Shown here piece after piece: positions 8,745 to 17,255 of a DNA stretch of 64,000 nucleotides. The position numbers and the translations under genes were made by a program. Location of the stretch: contig NZ_FOXL01000002.1 in NCBI RefSeq assembly GCF_900115705.1, positions 496,001 through 560,000 of the forward strand, read 5' to 3'. This stretch comes from Frateuria terrea (GTDB taxonomy: Bacteria; Pseudomonadota; Gammaproteobacteria; Xanthomonadales; Rhodanobacteraceae). The notes below the pieces were generated by a model. The model worked only from the letters and a program-made list of their open reading frames with translations. It had not been told where the DNA came from and searched no databases. Position 1 is the stretch's first letter. Each line of letters begins with the position of its first letter.

Positions 8745-9990
8745 GCCTTCGGATGACGGACGAACGCGATCTCCCTACCCCGCCGCGCCACCGCTTCTGC
8801 GGCTGCTGTTCCGCGCCGCCCCGCGCGGCGGCGCCGGCAGGCGCGGTGGCAAGCACCTGCTCGCCACCGCGCCGGACGCGGACAAGCTCGAGCTGCCATT
8901 GGTGGACTACGCGCCGCGCAGCGTGCTGCGGGTGCCGGTCACGCGCATCGAGCGCCCGCGCTTCCCGGTGATCGACGTGCATACGCACCTGTCGTGGATG
9001 CGCGAGGTGCGCGGTGCGGTGCCGGTGGGCGAGGCGATGACGTTTTTCACCGACCCGGCCGCGCTGCTGCCGCTGATGGAGCGCAAGGGTATCCGCGCGA
9101 TGGTCAACCTGACCGGTGGCGTGGGCCTGGGACTGGAGGCAACCATCGCCCGCTTCGACCGTGTGGCGCCCGGGCGATTCCTGACCATGACCGAGCCCTC
9201 GTTCGGCCTGTTCGACCAGCCGGACTACCCGCGCCTGCAGGCCGAGGCGCTCATGCACGCGCACCGCGCCGGTGCGCGCGGACTGAAGTTGCTCAAGACG
9301 CTGGGCCTGTACCTGCGCGAGCGCATTGACGAAGGCGCCCTCGTCGGCGTGGACGATGCCCGCTTCGACCCGATGTGGGAAACCTGCGCCTCGCTCGGCC
9401 TGCCGGTGTTCATGCACACGGCCGATCCGCTGGCGTTCTTCCTGCCGACCGACCGCCACAACGAGCGCTACGAGGAACTGGCGAAACACCCGGACTGGTC
9501 GTTCTACGGCCCGGAGTTCCCCAGCCACGAACAGCTCATCGCCGCACGCGACCGCGTGATCGCGCGCCACCCGCGCGCCACCTTCGTGCTGATGCACGTG
9601 GGCAGCCAGGCCGAGGACCTCGACGCCATCGAGGCGTGCCTGAAGCGCTTCCCCAACGTGATGGTCGACATCAGCGCGCGCATCGGCGAGCTCGGCCGCC
9701 AGCCGCGCCGAAGCCGCGATTTCTTCGAGCGCTACCAGGACCGCATCCTGTTCGGCACCGACGCGGTGCCCTCCCCCTGGGGCGACGACGTGCCGCAACA
9801 GTTGCTGGGCGACGCGCTCTACGAGATCTACTACCGCTTCCTTGAAACCGAGGACGAATACTTCGACTATGCGCCGGCGGCCGTGCCGCCGCAGGGGCGT
9901 TGGTCGATCTACGGGCTCGGCCTGCCGGAAGCGATCCTGCGCAAGGTCTACCACGACAACGCCGCACGACTGCTCGGACTGGATCGATGA
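8716..9990 (+). CDS. Metal-dependent amidohydrolase (amidohydrolase_2 family), N terminus uncertain
   Basis: The TIM-barrel hydrolase part runs from about residue 58 to 424. It has all expected metal ligands: HxH in IDVHTHLS, His in VFMHTADP, His in VLMHVGSQ and Asp in LFGTDAVP. Members hydrolyse lactones, amides or decarboxylate aromatic acids, so the substrate is open. In an amino-sugar locus without a visible AgaA-type deacetylase, a deacylase or lactonase role is conceivable. The first 57 residues look unreliable: the only in-frame ATG (8716) overlaps the aldolase by 29 bases, and a better leader starts at 8753 in another frame (see findings). It overlaps the regulator gene by four bases. 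Confidence 0.8.
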   Translation: MRSCGATRAEPSDDGRTRSPYPAAPPLLRLLFRAAPRGGAGRRGGKHLLATAPDADKLELPLVDYAPRSVLRVPVTRIERPRFPVIDVHTHLSWMREVRGAVPVGEAMTFFTDPAALLPLMERKGIRAMVNLTGGVGLGLEATIARFDRVAPGRFLTMTEPSFGLFDQPDYPRLQAEALMHAHRAGARGLKLLKTLGLYLRERIDEGALVGVDDARFDPMWETCASLGLPVFMHTADPLAFFLPTDRHNERYEELAKHPDWSFYGPEFPSHEQLIAARDRVIARHPRATFVLMHVGSQAEDLDAIEACLKRFPNVMVDISARIGELGRQPRRSRDFFERYQDRILFGTDAVPSPWGDDVPQQLLGDALYEIYYRFLETEDEYFDYAPAAVPPQGRWSIYGLGLPEAILRKVYHDNAARLLGLDR

Positions 9991-10805
9991 GTGCAGGACG
10001 AAAGGGAGCCGCCCGCAAGGCCGCCGCTCCACCCAAGTTGCTGGTCGAGGAACGCCGCCGGCTGATCGTCGAGCAGGTCGAGGCCAAGGGCCGTGCCACG
10101 GTCGAGGAACTGGCCCGGCGCTTCGACATCTCGGCGGTCACCATCCGCCAGGACCTGGAGGCGCTGGCCCGCGCGGGCACCATCACGCGCTCGCACGGCG
10201 GCGCCATCCCGGCCGGCCCGGCCGCGCAGGACACACCGCTGACCATCAAGGAAACCCGCCACCACGCGCAGAAGCGGCGCATCGGCGAGGCCGCCGCGAA
10301 GCTGGTGCAGGACGGCGAGACGATCATCATCGATTCGGGCTCGACCACCGTGGAGATCGCACGGCAATTGCGGCAGCGGCGCTGGAACGCGCTCACCGTG
10401 ATCACCAACGCGCTCAACATCGCGCTGGAACTGTCGGGCATCGCCGGCGTGCGCGTGATGATGCTCGGCGGGCTGCTGCGCCAGACCTCTTACTCGCTGG
10501 CCGGCCCCGATGCCGAGCAGGCGCTGTCGCGGCTTTCGGCCGACCGGCTGTTCCTTGGCGTGGACGGGCTCGACCCGGACGTCGGCGTGACCACGCCCGA
10601 CCCGCTGGAAGCCTCGCTCAACGCGCTGATGATCCGCGTCTCGCGCCAGACCGTCGCCGTGCTCGACGCCAGCAAATTCGGCCAGCGCAGCCTGTCGGTG
10701 ATCGCGCCGCTGGACAGCCTCGATCTCATCATCAGCGATGCCAGCCTCGGCACCGATTACGTGCAGGCGCTCGAGACGCTTGGCGTGCGGTTACAGCTCG
10801 TCTGA
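9987..10805 (+). CDS. DeoR/GlpR-family transcriptional regulator
   Basis: This 272-residue regulator has an N-terminal DeoR-type winged helix-turn-helix (about 20-75, with VEELARRFDISAVTIRQDL and SHGGAIPAG) and a C-terminal DeoR sensor domain (about 90-255, with IIIDSGSTTVEIARQL, VITNALNIALEL and FLGVDGLD). Such proteins repress sugar operons and are released by a sugar phosphate, here probably an intermediate of the AgaS or aldolase steps. It is co-transcribed with the aldolase and amidohydrolase (ATGA overlap with the latter), so it probably regulates both divergent operons and itself through the repeats at 7774-7833. Confidence 0.9.
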   Translation: MSAGRKGAARKAAAPPKLLVEERRRLIVEQVEAKGRATVEELARRFDISAVTIRQDLEALARAGTITRSHGGAIPAGPAAQDTPLTIKETRHHAQKRRIGEAAAKLVQDGETIIIDSGSTTVEIARQLRQRRWNALTVITNALNIALELSGIAGVRVMMLGGLLRQTSYSLAGPDAEQALSRLSADRLFLGVDGLDPDVGVTTPDPLEASLNALMIRVSRQTVAVLDASKFGQRSLSVIAPLDSLDLIISDASLGTDYVQALETLGVRLQLV

Positions 10806-10855
10806 GCCCAACGGCTGCTGATCCATCCCTCCTGTCGCAAGGAGGTAGCCATGCA

Positions 10856-11167
10856 TCATTCGCCGCGGGGGCGGAACTTCAGTGGCATCGCCTCGCCGCT
10901 GCCCGCCTTCGCGCCAGCCGGTTTCTTCGGTCCGCAGGCGCCGCAGGTGTCGCAGCCATCGGCACAGTTTCCGCTGGCCTGCCTCGGCTGCAGCCGGCCG
11001 GCGAGTGCATGGGCAAGGCGCGAGCGGCCCGGGCGCGCCAGGCGGATGGAGGCGGCGGCGAGCCAGCGGCTGGTCAGCTGCGGCGCGAGCTTGCGCAGCA
11101 CCACGCCCACGCTGGCCAGCACGATCAGGCCGACCACCGTGTACTGGACCAGCAGGCCGGCGCTCAT
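10856..11167 (-). CDS. Small membrane protein with Cys-rich tail, downstream of feoB
   Basis: The protein has 103 residues: one transmembrane helix (about 6-24), a basic middle, and a C-terminal tail with CADGCDTCGACG, that is four Cys spaced C-x3-C-x2-C-x2-C. Its ATG overlaps the feoB stop (ATGA), so it is translated with the ferrous iron transporter. It is not FeoC by sequence. The four-Cys tail facing either side of the membrane could bind iron or an iron-sulfur cluster and act as a FeoC-like partner, but that is inference. I know of no established name for it. Confidence 0.75.
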   Translation of the reverse strand: MSAGLLVQYTVVGLIVLASVGVVLRKLAPQLTSRWLAAASIRLARPGRSRLAHALAGRLQPRQASGNCADGCDTCGACGPKKPAGAKAGSGEAMPLKFRPRGE

Positions 11168-12996
11168 GCCAGCGCGCTCGCGATCTGGTAGGTGAGGAAC
11201 GAGGCGGCGTAGGCCAGCACGAACATGTAGCTGAAGGAGATCGCGACGTTGCGCCAGGAGTCGGTCTCGCGCTTGATCACCGCAAGCGTGGACATGCACT
11301 GCGGCGCATAGGCGAACCACACCAGCAGCGACAGCGCACTGGCCAGCGGAATGTGCGAGGACAGCGCCGGGCCCAGCGCGCCCTCGCCGCCGACTGCGTA
11401 AACCGTGGCCAGCGCGGCCACCGCGGTCTCGCGCGCGGCGAAGGCGGGGATCAGCGCCAGGCTCATCTGCCAGTTGAAGCCGATCGGCTTGAACAGGTGG
11501 GCGAAGCCGTGGCCGAGATAGCCGGCGATGCTGTAGTTGATCGCCGGCCCGCTCGCGCCGGCCGGCGGCGCGGGGAAGCTGGACAGCGCCCACATCAGCA
11601 CGGTAAGCGCCAGGATCACGCCGGTCAGCCGCTTGAGGAAGATCATGCCGCGCTCGTACAGGCCGATCGCCACGTCGCGGGCCTTGGGCAGGCGGTAGGA
11701 AGGCAATTCCATCAGCAGCGCGTGCTCGCCCTGGTCGCGCCGCAGGCGCTTCATCACCCAGCCCACCAGCATGGCGCCGGCGATGCCCGCCGCGTAGAGC
11801 GCGAACAGCACCAGGCCCTGCAGGTTGAACACGCCGGCCACGCGGTGGGCCGGAATGAACGCGCCGATCAGCAGTGCATACACCGGCAGCCGCGCCGAGC
11901 AGGTCATCAGCGGCGCGACCAGGATGGTCGCCAGGCGGTCGCGCGGATCGGTGATGCTGCGCGTGCCCATGATGCCGGGAATGGCGCAGGCGAAGCTGGA
12001 CAGCAGCGGGATGAACGAGCGTCCGGTCAGCCCCACCGAGACCATCAGCCGGTCGAGCAGGAACGCCGCGCGCGGCAGGTAACCGGACTCCTCCAGCGTG
12101 AGGATGAACAGGAACAGCACCAGGATCTCGGGCAGGAAGCCGAGCACGGTACCCAGGCCACCGCACAGGCCGTCGGTGACCAGGCCCTGCAGCGGCCCCG
12201 CCGGGAGCCAGGCGGCCAGGTGCGATCCGAGCCAGCCGAAGCCGTCGCCGATGGCATCGGTCATCGGCTTGCCGATCGAGTAGACCGCCTGGAACACCAG
12301 GAACATCACCACGGCCAGGATCGCCAGGCCGAACACCGGGTGCAACGTCCAACGGTCCAGCGCGTCGTCCAGCCGGTCGGTGGCGCGCGGCATCACCACG
12401 GTCGCGGCCAGCAACGCGCGGACCTGCGCGTGCAGGTCCGCGCGGCTGGCCGGATCGTCCGGCTGCGCGGCCGCGGCCGGCGGCACGTCGCCATCCACCT
12501 GCCCGATCAGGGCCTGCGCTCCGCCGCGCCTGACAGCGATGGTTTCAACCACAGGCAGGCCCAGCCGGCGCGAGAGTTCCGGCACGTCGACGGTGATGCC
12601 ACGGCGGCGCGCGGCGTCCATCATGTTCAGCGCCAGCACCACCGGGCGACCCAGGCGCTTGACCTCGAGCACGAAGCGCAGGTGCAGACGCAGGTTGGTC
12701 GCATCGGCCACGCAGACGATCAGATCCGGCGGCGCCTCGCCGGGGTAGTTGCCCTCCAGCACGTCGCGGGTGATCCGCTCGTCCGGACTGACGGCATCGA
12801 AACTGTACGCACCCGGCAGGTCGAGGATCTGCAGCACGCGTCCGGACGGTGCGACGAAGCGGCCTTCCTTGCGCTCGATGGTCACGCCGGCATAGTTGGC
12901 GACCTTCTGCCGTCCGCCGGTGAGCAGATTGAACAGCGCGGTCTTGCCGCAGTTGGGATTGCCGACCAGGGCGATGCGCAGGCTGTCGGCGCTCAT
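11164..12996 (-). CDS. feoB: Ferrous iron transporter FeoB
   Basis: FeoB imports Fe(II) through the inner membrane. The 610-residue protein has an N-terminal G domain with G1 GNPNCGKT (12-19), the switch segment NYAGVTIERKEG, G3 DLPG and G4 NMMD, followed by a helical region and a membrane domain with two Gate-like regions (FLPEILVLFLFI, and SFACAIPGIMGTRSI with conserved Cys). It is shorter than E. coli FeoB (about 770 residues), as is common in Xanthomonads. It lies between feoA (4-base overlap) and a small Cys-tailed gene (4-base overlap), in an operon controlled by the Fur box upstream of feoA. Confidence 0.96.
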   Translation of the reverse strand: MSADSLRIALVGNPNCGKTALFNLLTGGRQKVANYAGVTIERKEGRFVAPSGRVLQILDLPGAYSFDAVSPDERITRDVLEGNYPGEAPPDLIVCVADATNLRLHLRFVLEVKRLGRPVVLALNMMDAARRRGITVDVPELSRRLGLPVVETIAVRRGGAQALIGQVDGDVPPAAAAQPDDPASRADLHAQVRALLAATVVMPRATDRLDDALDRWTLHPVFGLAILAVVMFLVFQAVYSIGKPMTDAIGDGFGWLGSHLAAWLPAGPLQGLVTDGLCGGLGTVLGFLPEILVLFLFILTLEESGYLPRAAFLLDRLMVSVGLTGRSFIPLLSSFACAIPGIMGTRSITDPRDRLATILVAPLMTCSARLPVYALLIGAFIPAHRVAGVFNLQGLVLFALYAAGIAGAMLVGWVMKRLRRDQGEHALLMELPSYRLPKARDVAIGLYERGMIFLKRLTGVILALTVLMWALSSFPAPPAGASGPAINYSIAGYLGHGFAHLFKPIGFNWQMSLALIPAFAARETAVAALATVYAVGGEGALGPALSSHIPLASALSLLVWFAYAPQCMSTLAVIKRETDSWRNVAISFSYMFVLAYAASFLTYQIASALA

Positions 12997-13235
12997 GCCG
13001 CCTCCGCCTTGAGATGGACGCGGGCCGCCTCGCCGCGCCGCAGCGCGAAGCGGGTGGAGCCGATCTGGATCAGCAGCGGATCGGCGCCCAGCGGGCCGCA
13101 GGCCACCACGCGCACCGGCTCGCCGTCGACGAAGCCCAGGTCGCGCAGGCGCTGCGCGATGGGATCGCCGGCGTGGGCGTCGTCCACGCGATCGACCACG
13201 GCGGGCGAACCTTTGGGCAAGTCGGAAAGGCGCAC
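12993..13235 (-). CDS. feoA: Ferrous iron transport protein FeoA
   Basis: FeoA is a small cytosolic SH3-like protein that supports FeoB. This one has 80 residues with the usual core (AQRLRDLGFVDGEPVRVVACGPLGADPLLIQIG and a basic end). It starts at a GTG (13235) without a clear ribosome-binding site, 14 bases after the Fur box, so the mRNA leader must be short. Its stop overlaps the feoB start by four bases. Confidence 0.92.
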   Translation of the reverse strand: MRLSDLPKGSPAVVDRVDDAHAGDPIAQRLRDLGFVDGEPVRVVACGPLGADPLLIQIGSTRFALRRGEAARVHLKAEAA

Positions 13236-13249
13236 GGGGAATACGCTGG

Positions 13250-13271
13250 AATAAGAATGGTTCGCATTATA
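13250..13271 (-). promoter_or_regulatory. Fur box overlapping the feoA promoter -10 element
   Basis: On the minus strand, 13268 to 13250 reads AATGCGAACCATTCTTATT, which agrees at 16 of 19 positions with the Fur-type palindrome AATGAGAATCATTCTCATT. A perfect TATAAT lies at 13271-13266 and overlaps it by three bases. Fe-Fur binding here would occlude RNA polymerase, so feoA-feoB should be expressed under iron limitation. A good -35 element was not seen. Confidence 0.8.
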
Positions 13272-13364
13272 GCGGCAAAGGCGGTGTTTGCACCGCGCGG
13301 ACCCGACTCCCGGACGTTCTGCCGCACCTGGCTACAATCCTGCGTTTCCGCAGGGAGCCCGCGC

Positions 13365-14150
13365 ATGTCCGCCATTCTCGTCACCGACCGCGGCGCTGTC
13401 CGCCAGATCGCGCTCAACCGCCCCGACGTGCACAACGCTTTCGACGATGCGCTCATCGCCGAGTTGACCGGCGCGCTGGTGCAAGCCGGCCGCGACGATG
13501 CCGTGCGCGCCGTGGTCCTCACCGGCGCCGGCGCCAGTTTCTCCGCCGGCGCCGACCTCCACTGGATGCGGGGCATGGCGGCGGCAAGCGAAGAGGAGAA
13601 TCGCGAGGACTCGCTGCGCCTGGCCGCCCTGGTACGCACGCTGCAGTTCTTGCCCAAGCCGACCATTGCGCGCGTCAACGGCGCAGCGTACGGCGGCGGC
13701 GTGGGCTTGGTCGCCGCCTGCGATATCGCCATCGGCGTGGAAGGCACCAAGTTCGGCCTGACCGAGGTCAAGCTCGGGCTGGTCCCGGCGGTGATCTCGC
13801 CCTACGTGGTCGCGGCAATCGGCGTGCGCCAGGCACGGCGGCTGTTCCTCACCGGCGAGGTATTCGATGCCGCCGAGGCGTGCCGCATCGGCTTGCTGCA
13901 CCGCGTGGTGCCCGCGGACGGTTTGGACGACGCGGTGGAGTTCACCCTCAGGCTGCTCGCCAAGGCCGGACCGCAGGCCCAGCGCGAAGCCAAGCAGCTG
14001 GCGCTGCGCATGGCCGGCATCGACGCGCAGGATGCCGGCCTGGCGGATGCGGAAAACGCCGGCCTGATCGCCCGGCTGCGGGTCTCGGCCGAGGGCCAGG
14101 AAGGCCTCGGCGCCTTCCTCGACAAACGCGCCCCCGCCTGGGCCCGGTAG
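13365..14150 (+). CDS. Enoyl-CoA hydratase/isomerase family protein (methylglutaconyl-CoA hydratase-like)
   Basis: This 261-residue crotonase-fold enzyme has the oxyanion-hole segment GAGASFSAGADLHWM (about 52-66) and the second motif NGAAYGGGVGLVAACDIAI (about 107-125). The LHWM segment and LTEVKLGLVPAVISPYV resemble methylglutaconyl-CoA hydratases of leucine or isoprenoid degradation (LiuC type). A general enoyl-CoA hydratase role cannot be excluded. The start at 13365 follows a CAGGGAG ribosome-binding site, and TACAAT at 13333-13338 is a possible -10. It stands alone. The functionally related HMG-CoA lyase gene is 17 kb away at 30792. Confidence 0.85.
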   Translation: MSAILVTDRGAVRQIALNRPDVHNAFDDALIAELTGALVQAGRDDAVRAVVLTGAGASFSAGADLHWMRGMAAASEEENREDSLRLAALVRTLQFLPKPTIARVNGAAYGGGVGLVAACDIAIGVEGTKFGLTEVKLGLVPAVISPYVVAAIGVRQARRLFLTGEVFDAAEACRIGLLHRVVPADGLDDAVEFTLRLLAKAGPQAQREAKQLALRMAGIDAQDAGLADAENAGLIARLRVSAEGQEGLGAFLDKRAPAWAR

Positions 14151-14161
14151 GCGCACAGGGA

Positions 14162-14210
14162 GGGCTTGAGCCCATCACCCTCCCGGGCAAACCCTGGCGG
14201 GCTGAAGCCC
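14162..14210. repeat. Intergenic palindromic repeat, copy 1 (GGGCTGAAGCCC type)
   Basis: Between the convergent hydratase and response-regulator genes lie two 12-base palindromic units, GGGCTTGAGCCC (14162-14173) and GGGCTGAAGCCC (14199-14210), separated by a CCCGGG-containing spacer. A similar arrangement recurs at 34795-34846, also directly after a gene end. This looks like a small dispersed intergenic element. Confidence 0.55.
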
Positions 14211-14236
14211 ATCCCCACGCCGACCACACCACAGGG

Positions 14237-14835
<599 letters not shown>

Positions 14836-14839
<4 letters not shown>

Positions 14840-16026
14840 GCGGCGCTGCCGGCGGCGGGCAGGTGCGCTGGCCCGGCGGCGACCGCAGGCAACGGCGCGA
14901 CGGCAGATGCGCGGGCCGGCGGCGGCACGTGGATGGAGAGCACGGTGCCGCGGCGCGGCGGTGAATCGATCGACAGCGTGCCGCCCAGCGCGCGTACGCG
15001 TTCACGCATGCCGCTCACTCCATTGCCATGCGCGGCCAGCCCGCCACGCCCGTTGTCGCCGATCTGCATGTCGATCCCTTTGCCGCCAATGGAAAGGGCC
15101 ACGCTGGCGCGGGTGGCGCGCGCGTGGCGGTGGATGTTGGTGATCGCCTCGCGCATGACCAGCGCCAGCGGTGCCTCGATGTGCTCGGGCAAGGCCATGC
15201 CTTCGGGCACCGCGCCCTCGAGCGCGACGCCGGAGGCTTCCAGCATCAGCCGAGCGGAGACCAGCTCGGCGGCCAGGTCGCTGCGGCGCATGCCGGTCAC
15301 GGCGGCGCGCACCTCGGTCAGCGCGTGGCGCGCGACGCGTTCGACTTCTTCCATTTCGCGCTGCGCACGCGCCGGCTCATCCAGCGCCAGGCGCTTGGCC
15401 AGCTCGGACTTGAGCGCCACCAGCGAAAGCGTGTGGCCGAGCAGATCGTGCAGGTCGCGGCCGATGCGCTCGCGCTCGGCGAGCGTGGCCAACCGGCGCA
15501 CCTCGCCCTGCGACAGGCGCAGCTCCGCATCGCGGCGTGCGCTGTGCATGTAGAGCACGTTGCTGAAGCCGCCGAACAGGCCGGCCAGGCCCACGCCTGC
15601 AGCGAGCGACAGCTCACCGCCGAGCAGCCAGACCTTGGCCAGGGCGAGCAGCGTGATGGCGGCTACGCCAGAGAGCCAGTGCCGCCACGAGGGCGAATAC
15701 GCCAAGAGGATTCCCGCCATCATCGGCAGGATGAAACCGGCCGTGTTGACGCACCACAACGCCGTGCCCAACACGGCGATGCCCGCGGCATGCCACTCGA
15801 GCTGCCGCAAGGGGCCGAGGTAGACGCGCGCATAGAGGTAGAGGTAGACGGGCACGGCCAGCAGGGTCGGCCCCATCCATTGCCAGTTGAAATGGCCGGT
15901 TGCCAGCGGCCCCTGGAACAGCCCCACGATCGCATAGAGCGACAGGCCGGCCTGCCAGCGCACGTACAGCGGCGAGCGCAGCTGCCCCAGCAGCGAGTCC
16001 GGGCGCGGCGTGAACCAGCGCATCAT
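14836..16026 (-). CDS. DesK-like sensor histidine kinase, second of a tandem pair
   Basis: The 396-residue kinase has about five to six hydrophobic segments in its first 160 residues, a HisKA_3 dimerisation helix with phosphoacceptor His193 in RDLHDLLGHTLSL, and a GHKL ATPase domain (REAITNIHRHA as N box, IGDNGRGG and NGVSGMRERV as G boxes). There is no sizable extracytoplasmic sensor domain, so it probably senses the membrane itself or the adjacent exporter. It is clearly paralogous to the kinase just upstream, with which it overlaps by four bases. It likely phosphorylates the response regulator encoded downstream. Confidence 0.9.
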
Positions 16027-17249
16027 CGGCGCGCTTCCACGGCCTGCGGCAGCGTGTCCAGCGTGCCGGCCGGCACGGATGCCGCTGCCGCCAGCGCTGC
16101 CGGCAGCGGCACCACCACGCGCAGGCGCGTGCCTTGTCCTCGCATGGAGTGGATCTGCAGCCGGCCGCCGAGCCCGCGCACGCGTTCACGCATGCCGCTC
16201 AGGCCGTTGCCCTCCTCCGCGATGCCGCCGCGGCCGTTGTCCGCGACTGCCAGGCACAGCCCGCCATCGACCGTTTCGAACGACACGCTGGCCTGGGTCG
16301 CCCCGGCGTGGCGCGCGATGTTGGTGGCGGCCTCGCGCAGCACCAAGGCGAGGGCGCGCTCGATCTCGACCGGCATGCAGGGCGGCTGGCCGTAGTCCAG
16401 CTGCACGGCGGAGGATTCAAGCAACAGCCTGGCCGAGGCCAGCTCGGCGGCCAGGTCGGTGGCGCGGAAGCCGGTGACCGCGCAGCGGACCTCGGCCAGT
16501 GCATGGCGGGCCACTTTTTCCGCCTCCAGTACCTCGCGGCGCGCCGCCTCGGTGTCGCGGTCGAACAGCTTGCGGGAAAGTTCCAGCTTGAGCGTGATCA
16601 ACGAGAGCGTGTGGCCGAGCAGGTCGTGCAGGTCACGGCCGATGCGCTCGCGCTCGGCAGTCGCGGCCAGCCGGCGCACTTCGTCGTGCGAGAGCTTCAG
16701 CGCGGCGTCCTTCTCGTGCCCGATGCGCTCGACGTGCGTCACCATGCCGATGATGAAGGTCATCAGCGGAAAGGCCACCAGCGCCTGCCACGCATAGCCC
16801 ACCTGCGAGGCGATCAGCAGGAACAGCGTGTTCAGCATGACCAGGCGCAGCAGGAACGGCGTGAGGCGGCGGCTGCTCAGGCTGCAGGAGACGCAGCCGT
16901 AGATGAAGTAGCTCACGCTGCCCGAATAGAACGGCACCAGCAGGATGCCGAACATCGCCAGCCCCATGCCGTAGCGCGAAGCGGTAGCACGGGACACCAG
17001 CATGGACTTGGCGAACAGCGCCACGAACACCGGATAGCTGAGCGCGGTGATCAGCGCCCAGCGCCAGGTGTATCCCCGGTCGAACAGCGGCGTGACGAAC
17101 ACCCAGGCCGACCACAGCAGGTGCACCGATTCCATCCGAGGCGACCTGCCCTGCTGGATGATCTCGTGGACGCGCGAGCCGGGCTCGGGCGTAAACCAGG
17201 CAATCAGGCGATTCATCGAGCCGGATCCATGCTGCGCAACCGCGGCCAT
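16023..17249 (-). CDS. DesK-like sensor histidine kinase, first of a tandem pair
   Basis: The protein has up to 408 residues, with an N-terminal multi-helix membrane region, HisKA_3 motif RDLHDLLGHTLSL (His208 from this start) and a full GHKL domain (REAATNIARHA, VADNGRGG, NGLSGMRERV). ATG at 17249 lies four bases after the permease stop with GAAG upstream. An in-frame ATG at 17216 (MNRLIAWFTPEPG) aligns better with the paralogue and is the main alternative. The kinase core is nearly identical in layout to the next gene, which points to a tandem duplication and either a heterodimeric sensor or two inputs to one regulator. Confidence 0.88.
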   Translation of the reverse strand: MAAVAQHGSGSMNRLIAWFTPEPGSRVHEIIQQGRSPRMESVHLLWSAWVFVTPLFDRGYTWRWALITALSYPVFVALFAKSMLVSRATASRYGMGLAMFGILLVPFYSGSVSYFIYGCVSCSLSSRRLTPFLLRLVMLNTLFLLIASQVGYAWQALVAFPLMTFIIGMVTHVERIGHEKDAALKLSHDEVRRLAATAERERIGRDLHDLLGHTLSLITLKLELSRKLFDRDTEAARREVLEAEKVARHALAEVRCAVTGFRATDLAAELASARLLLESSAVQLDYGQPPCMPVEIERALALVLREAATNIARHAGATQASVSFETVDGGLCLAVADNGRGGIAEEGNGLSGMRERVRGLGGRLQIHSMRGQGTRLRVVVPLPAALAAAASVPAGTLDTLPQAVEARR

Positions 17250-17255
17250 GCTACT

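Noticed and set aside
10851-11195. Plus-strand ORF with a perfect GGAGG ribosome-binding site before ATG 10851
   Set aside because: It lies fully opposite the feoB-linked small gene, has low-complexity Pro/Arg/Ala sequence and no homology I recognise. The minus-strand gene with its ATGA overlap is the better call.
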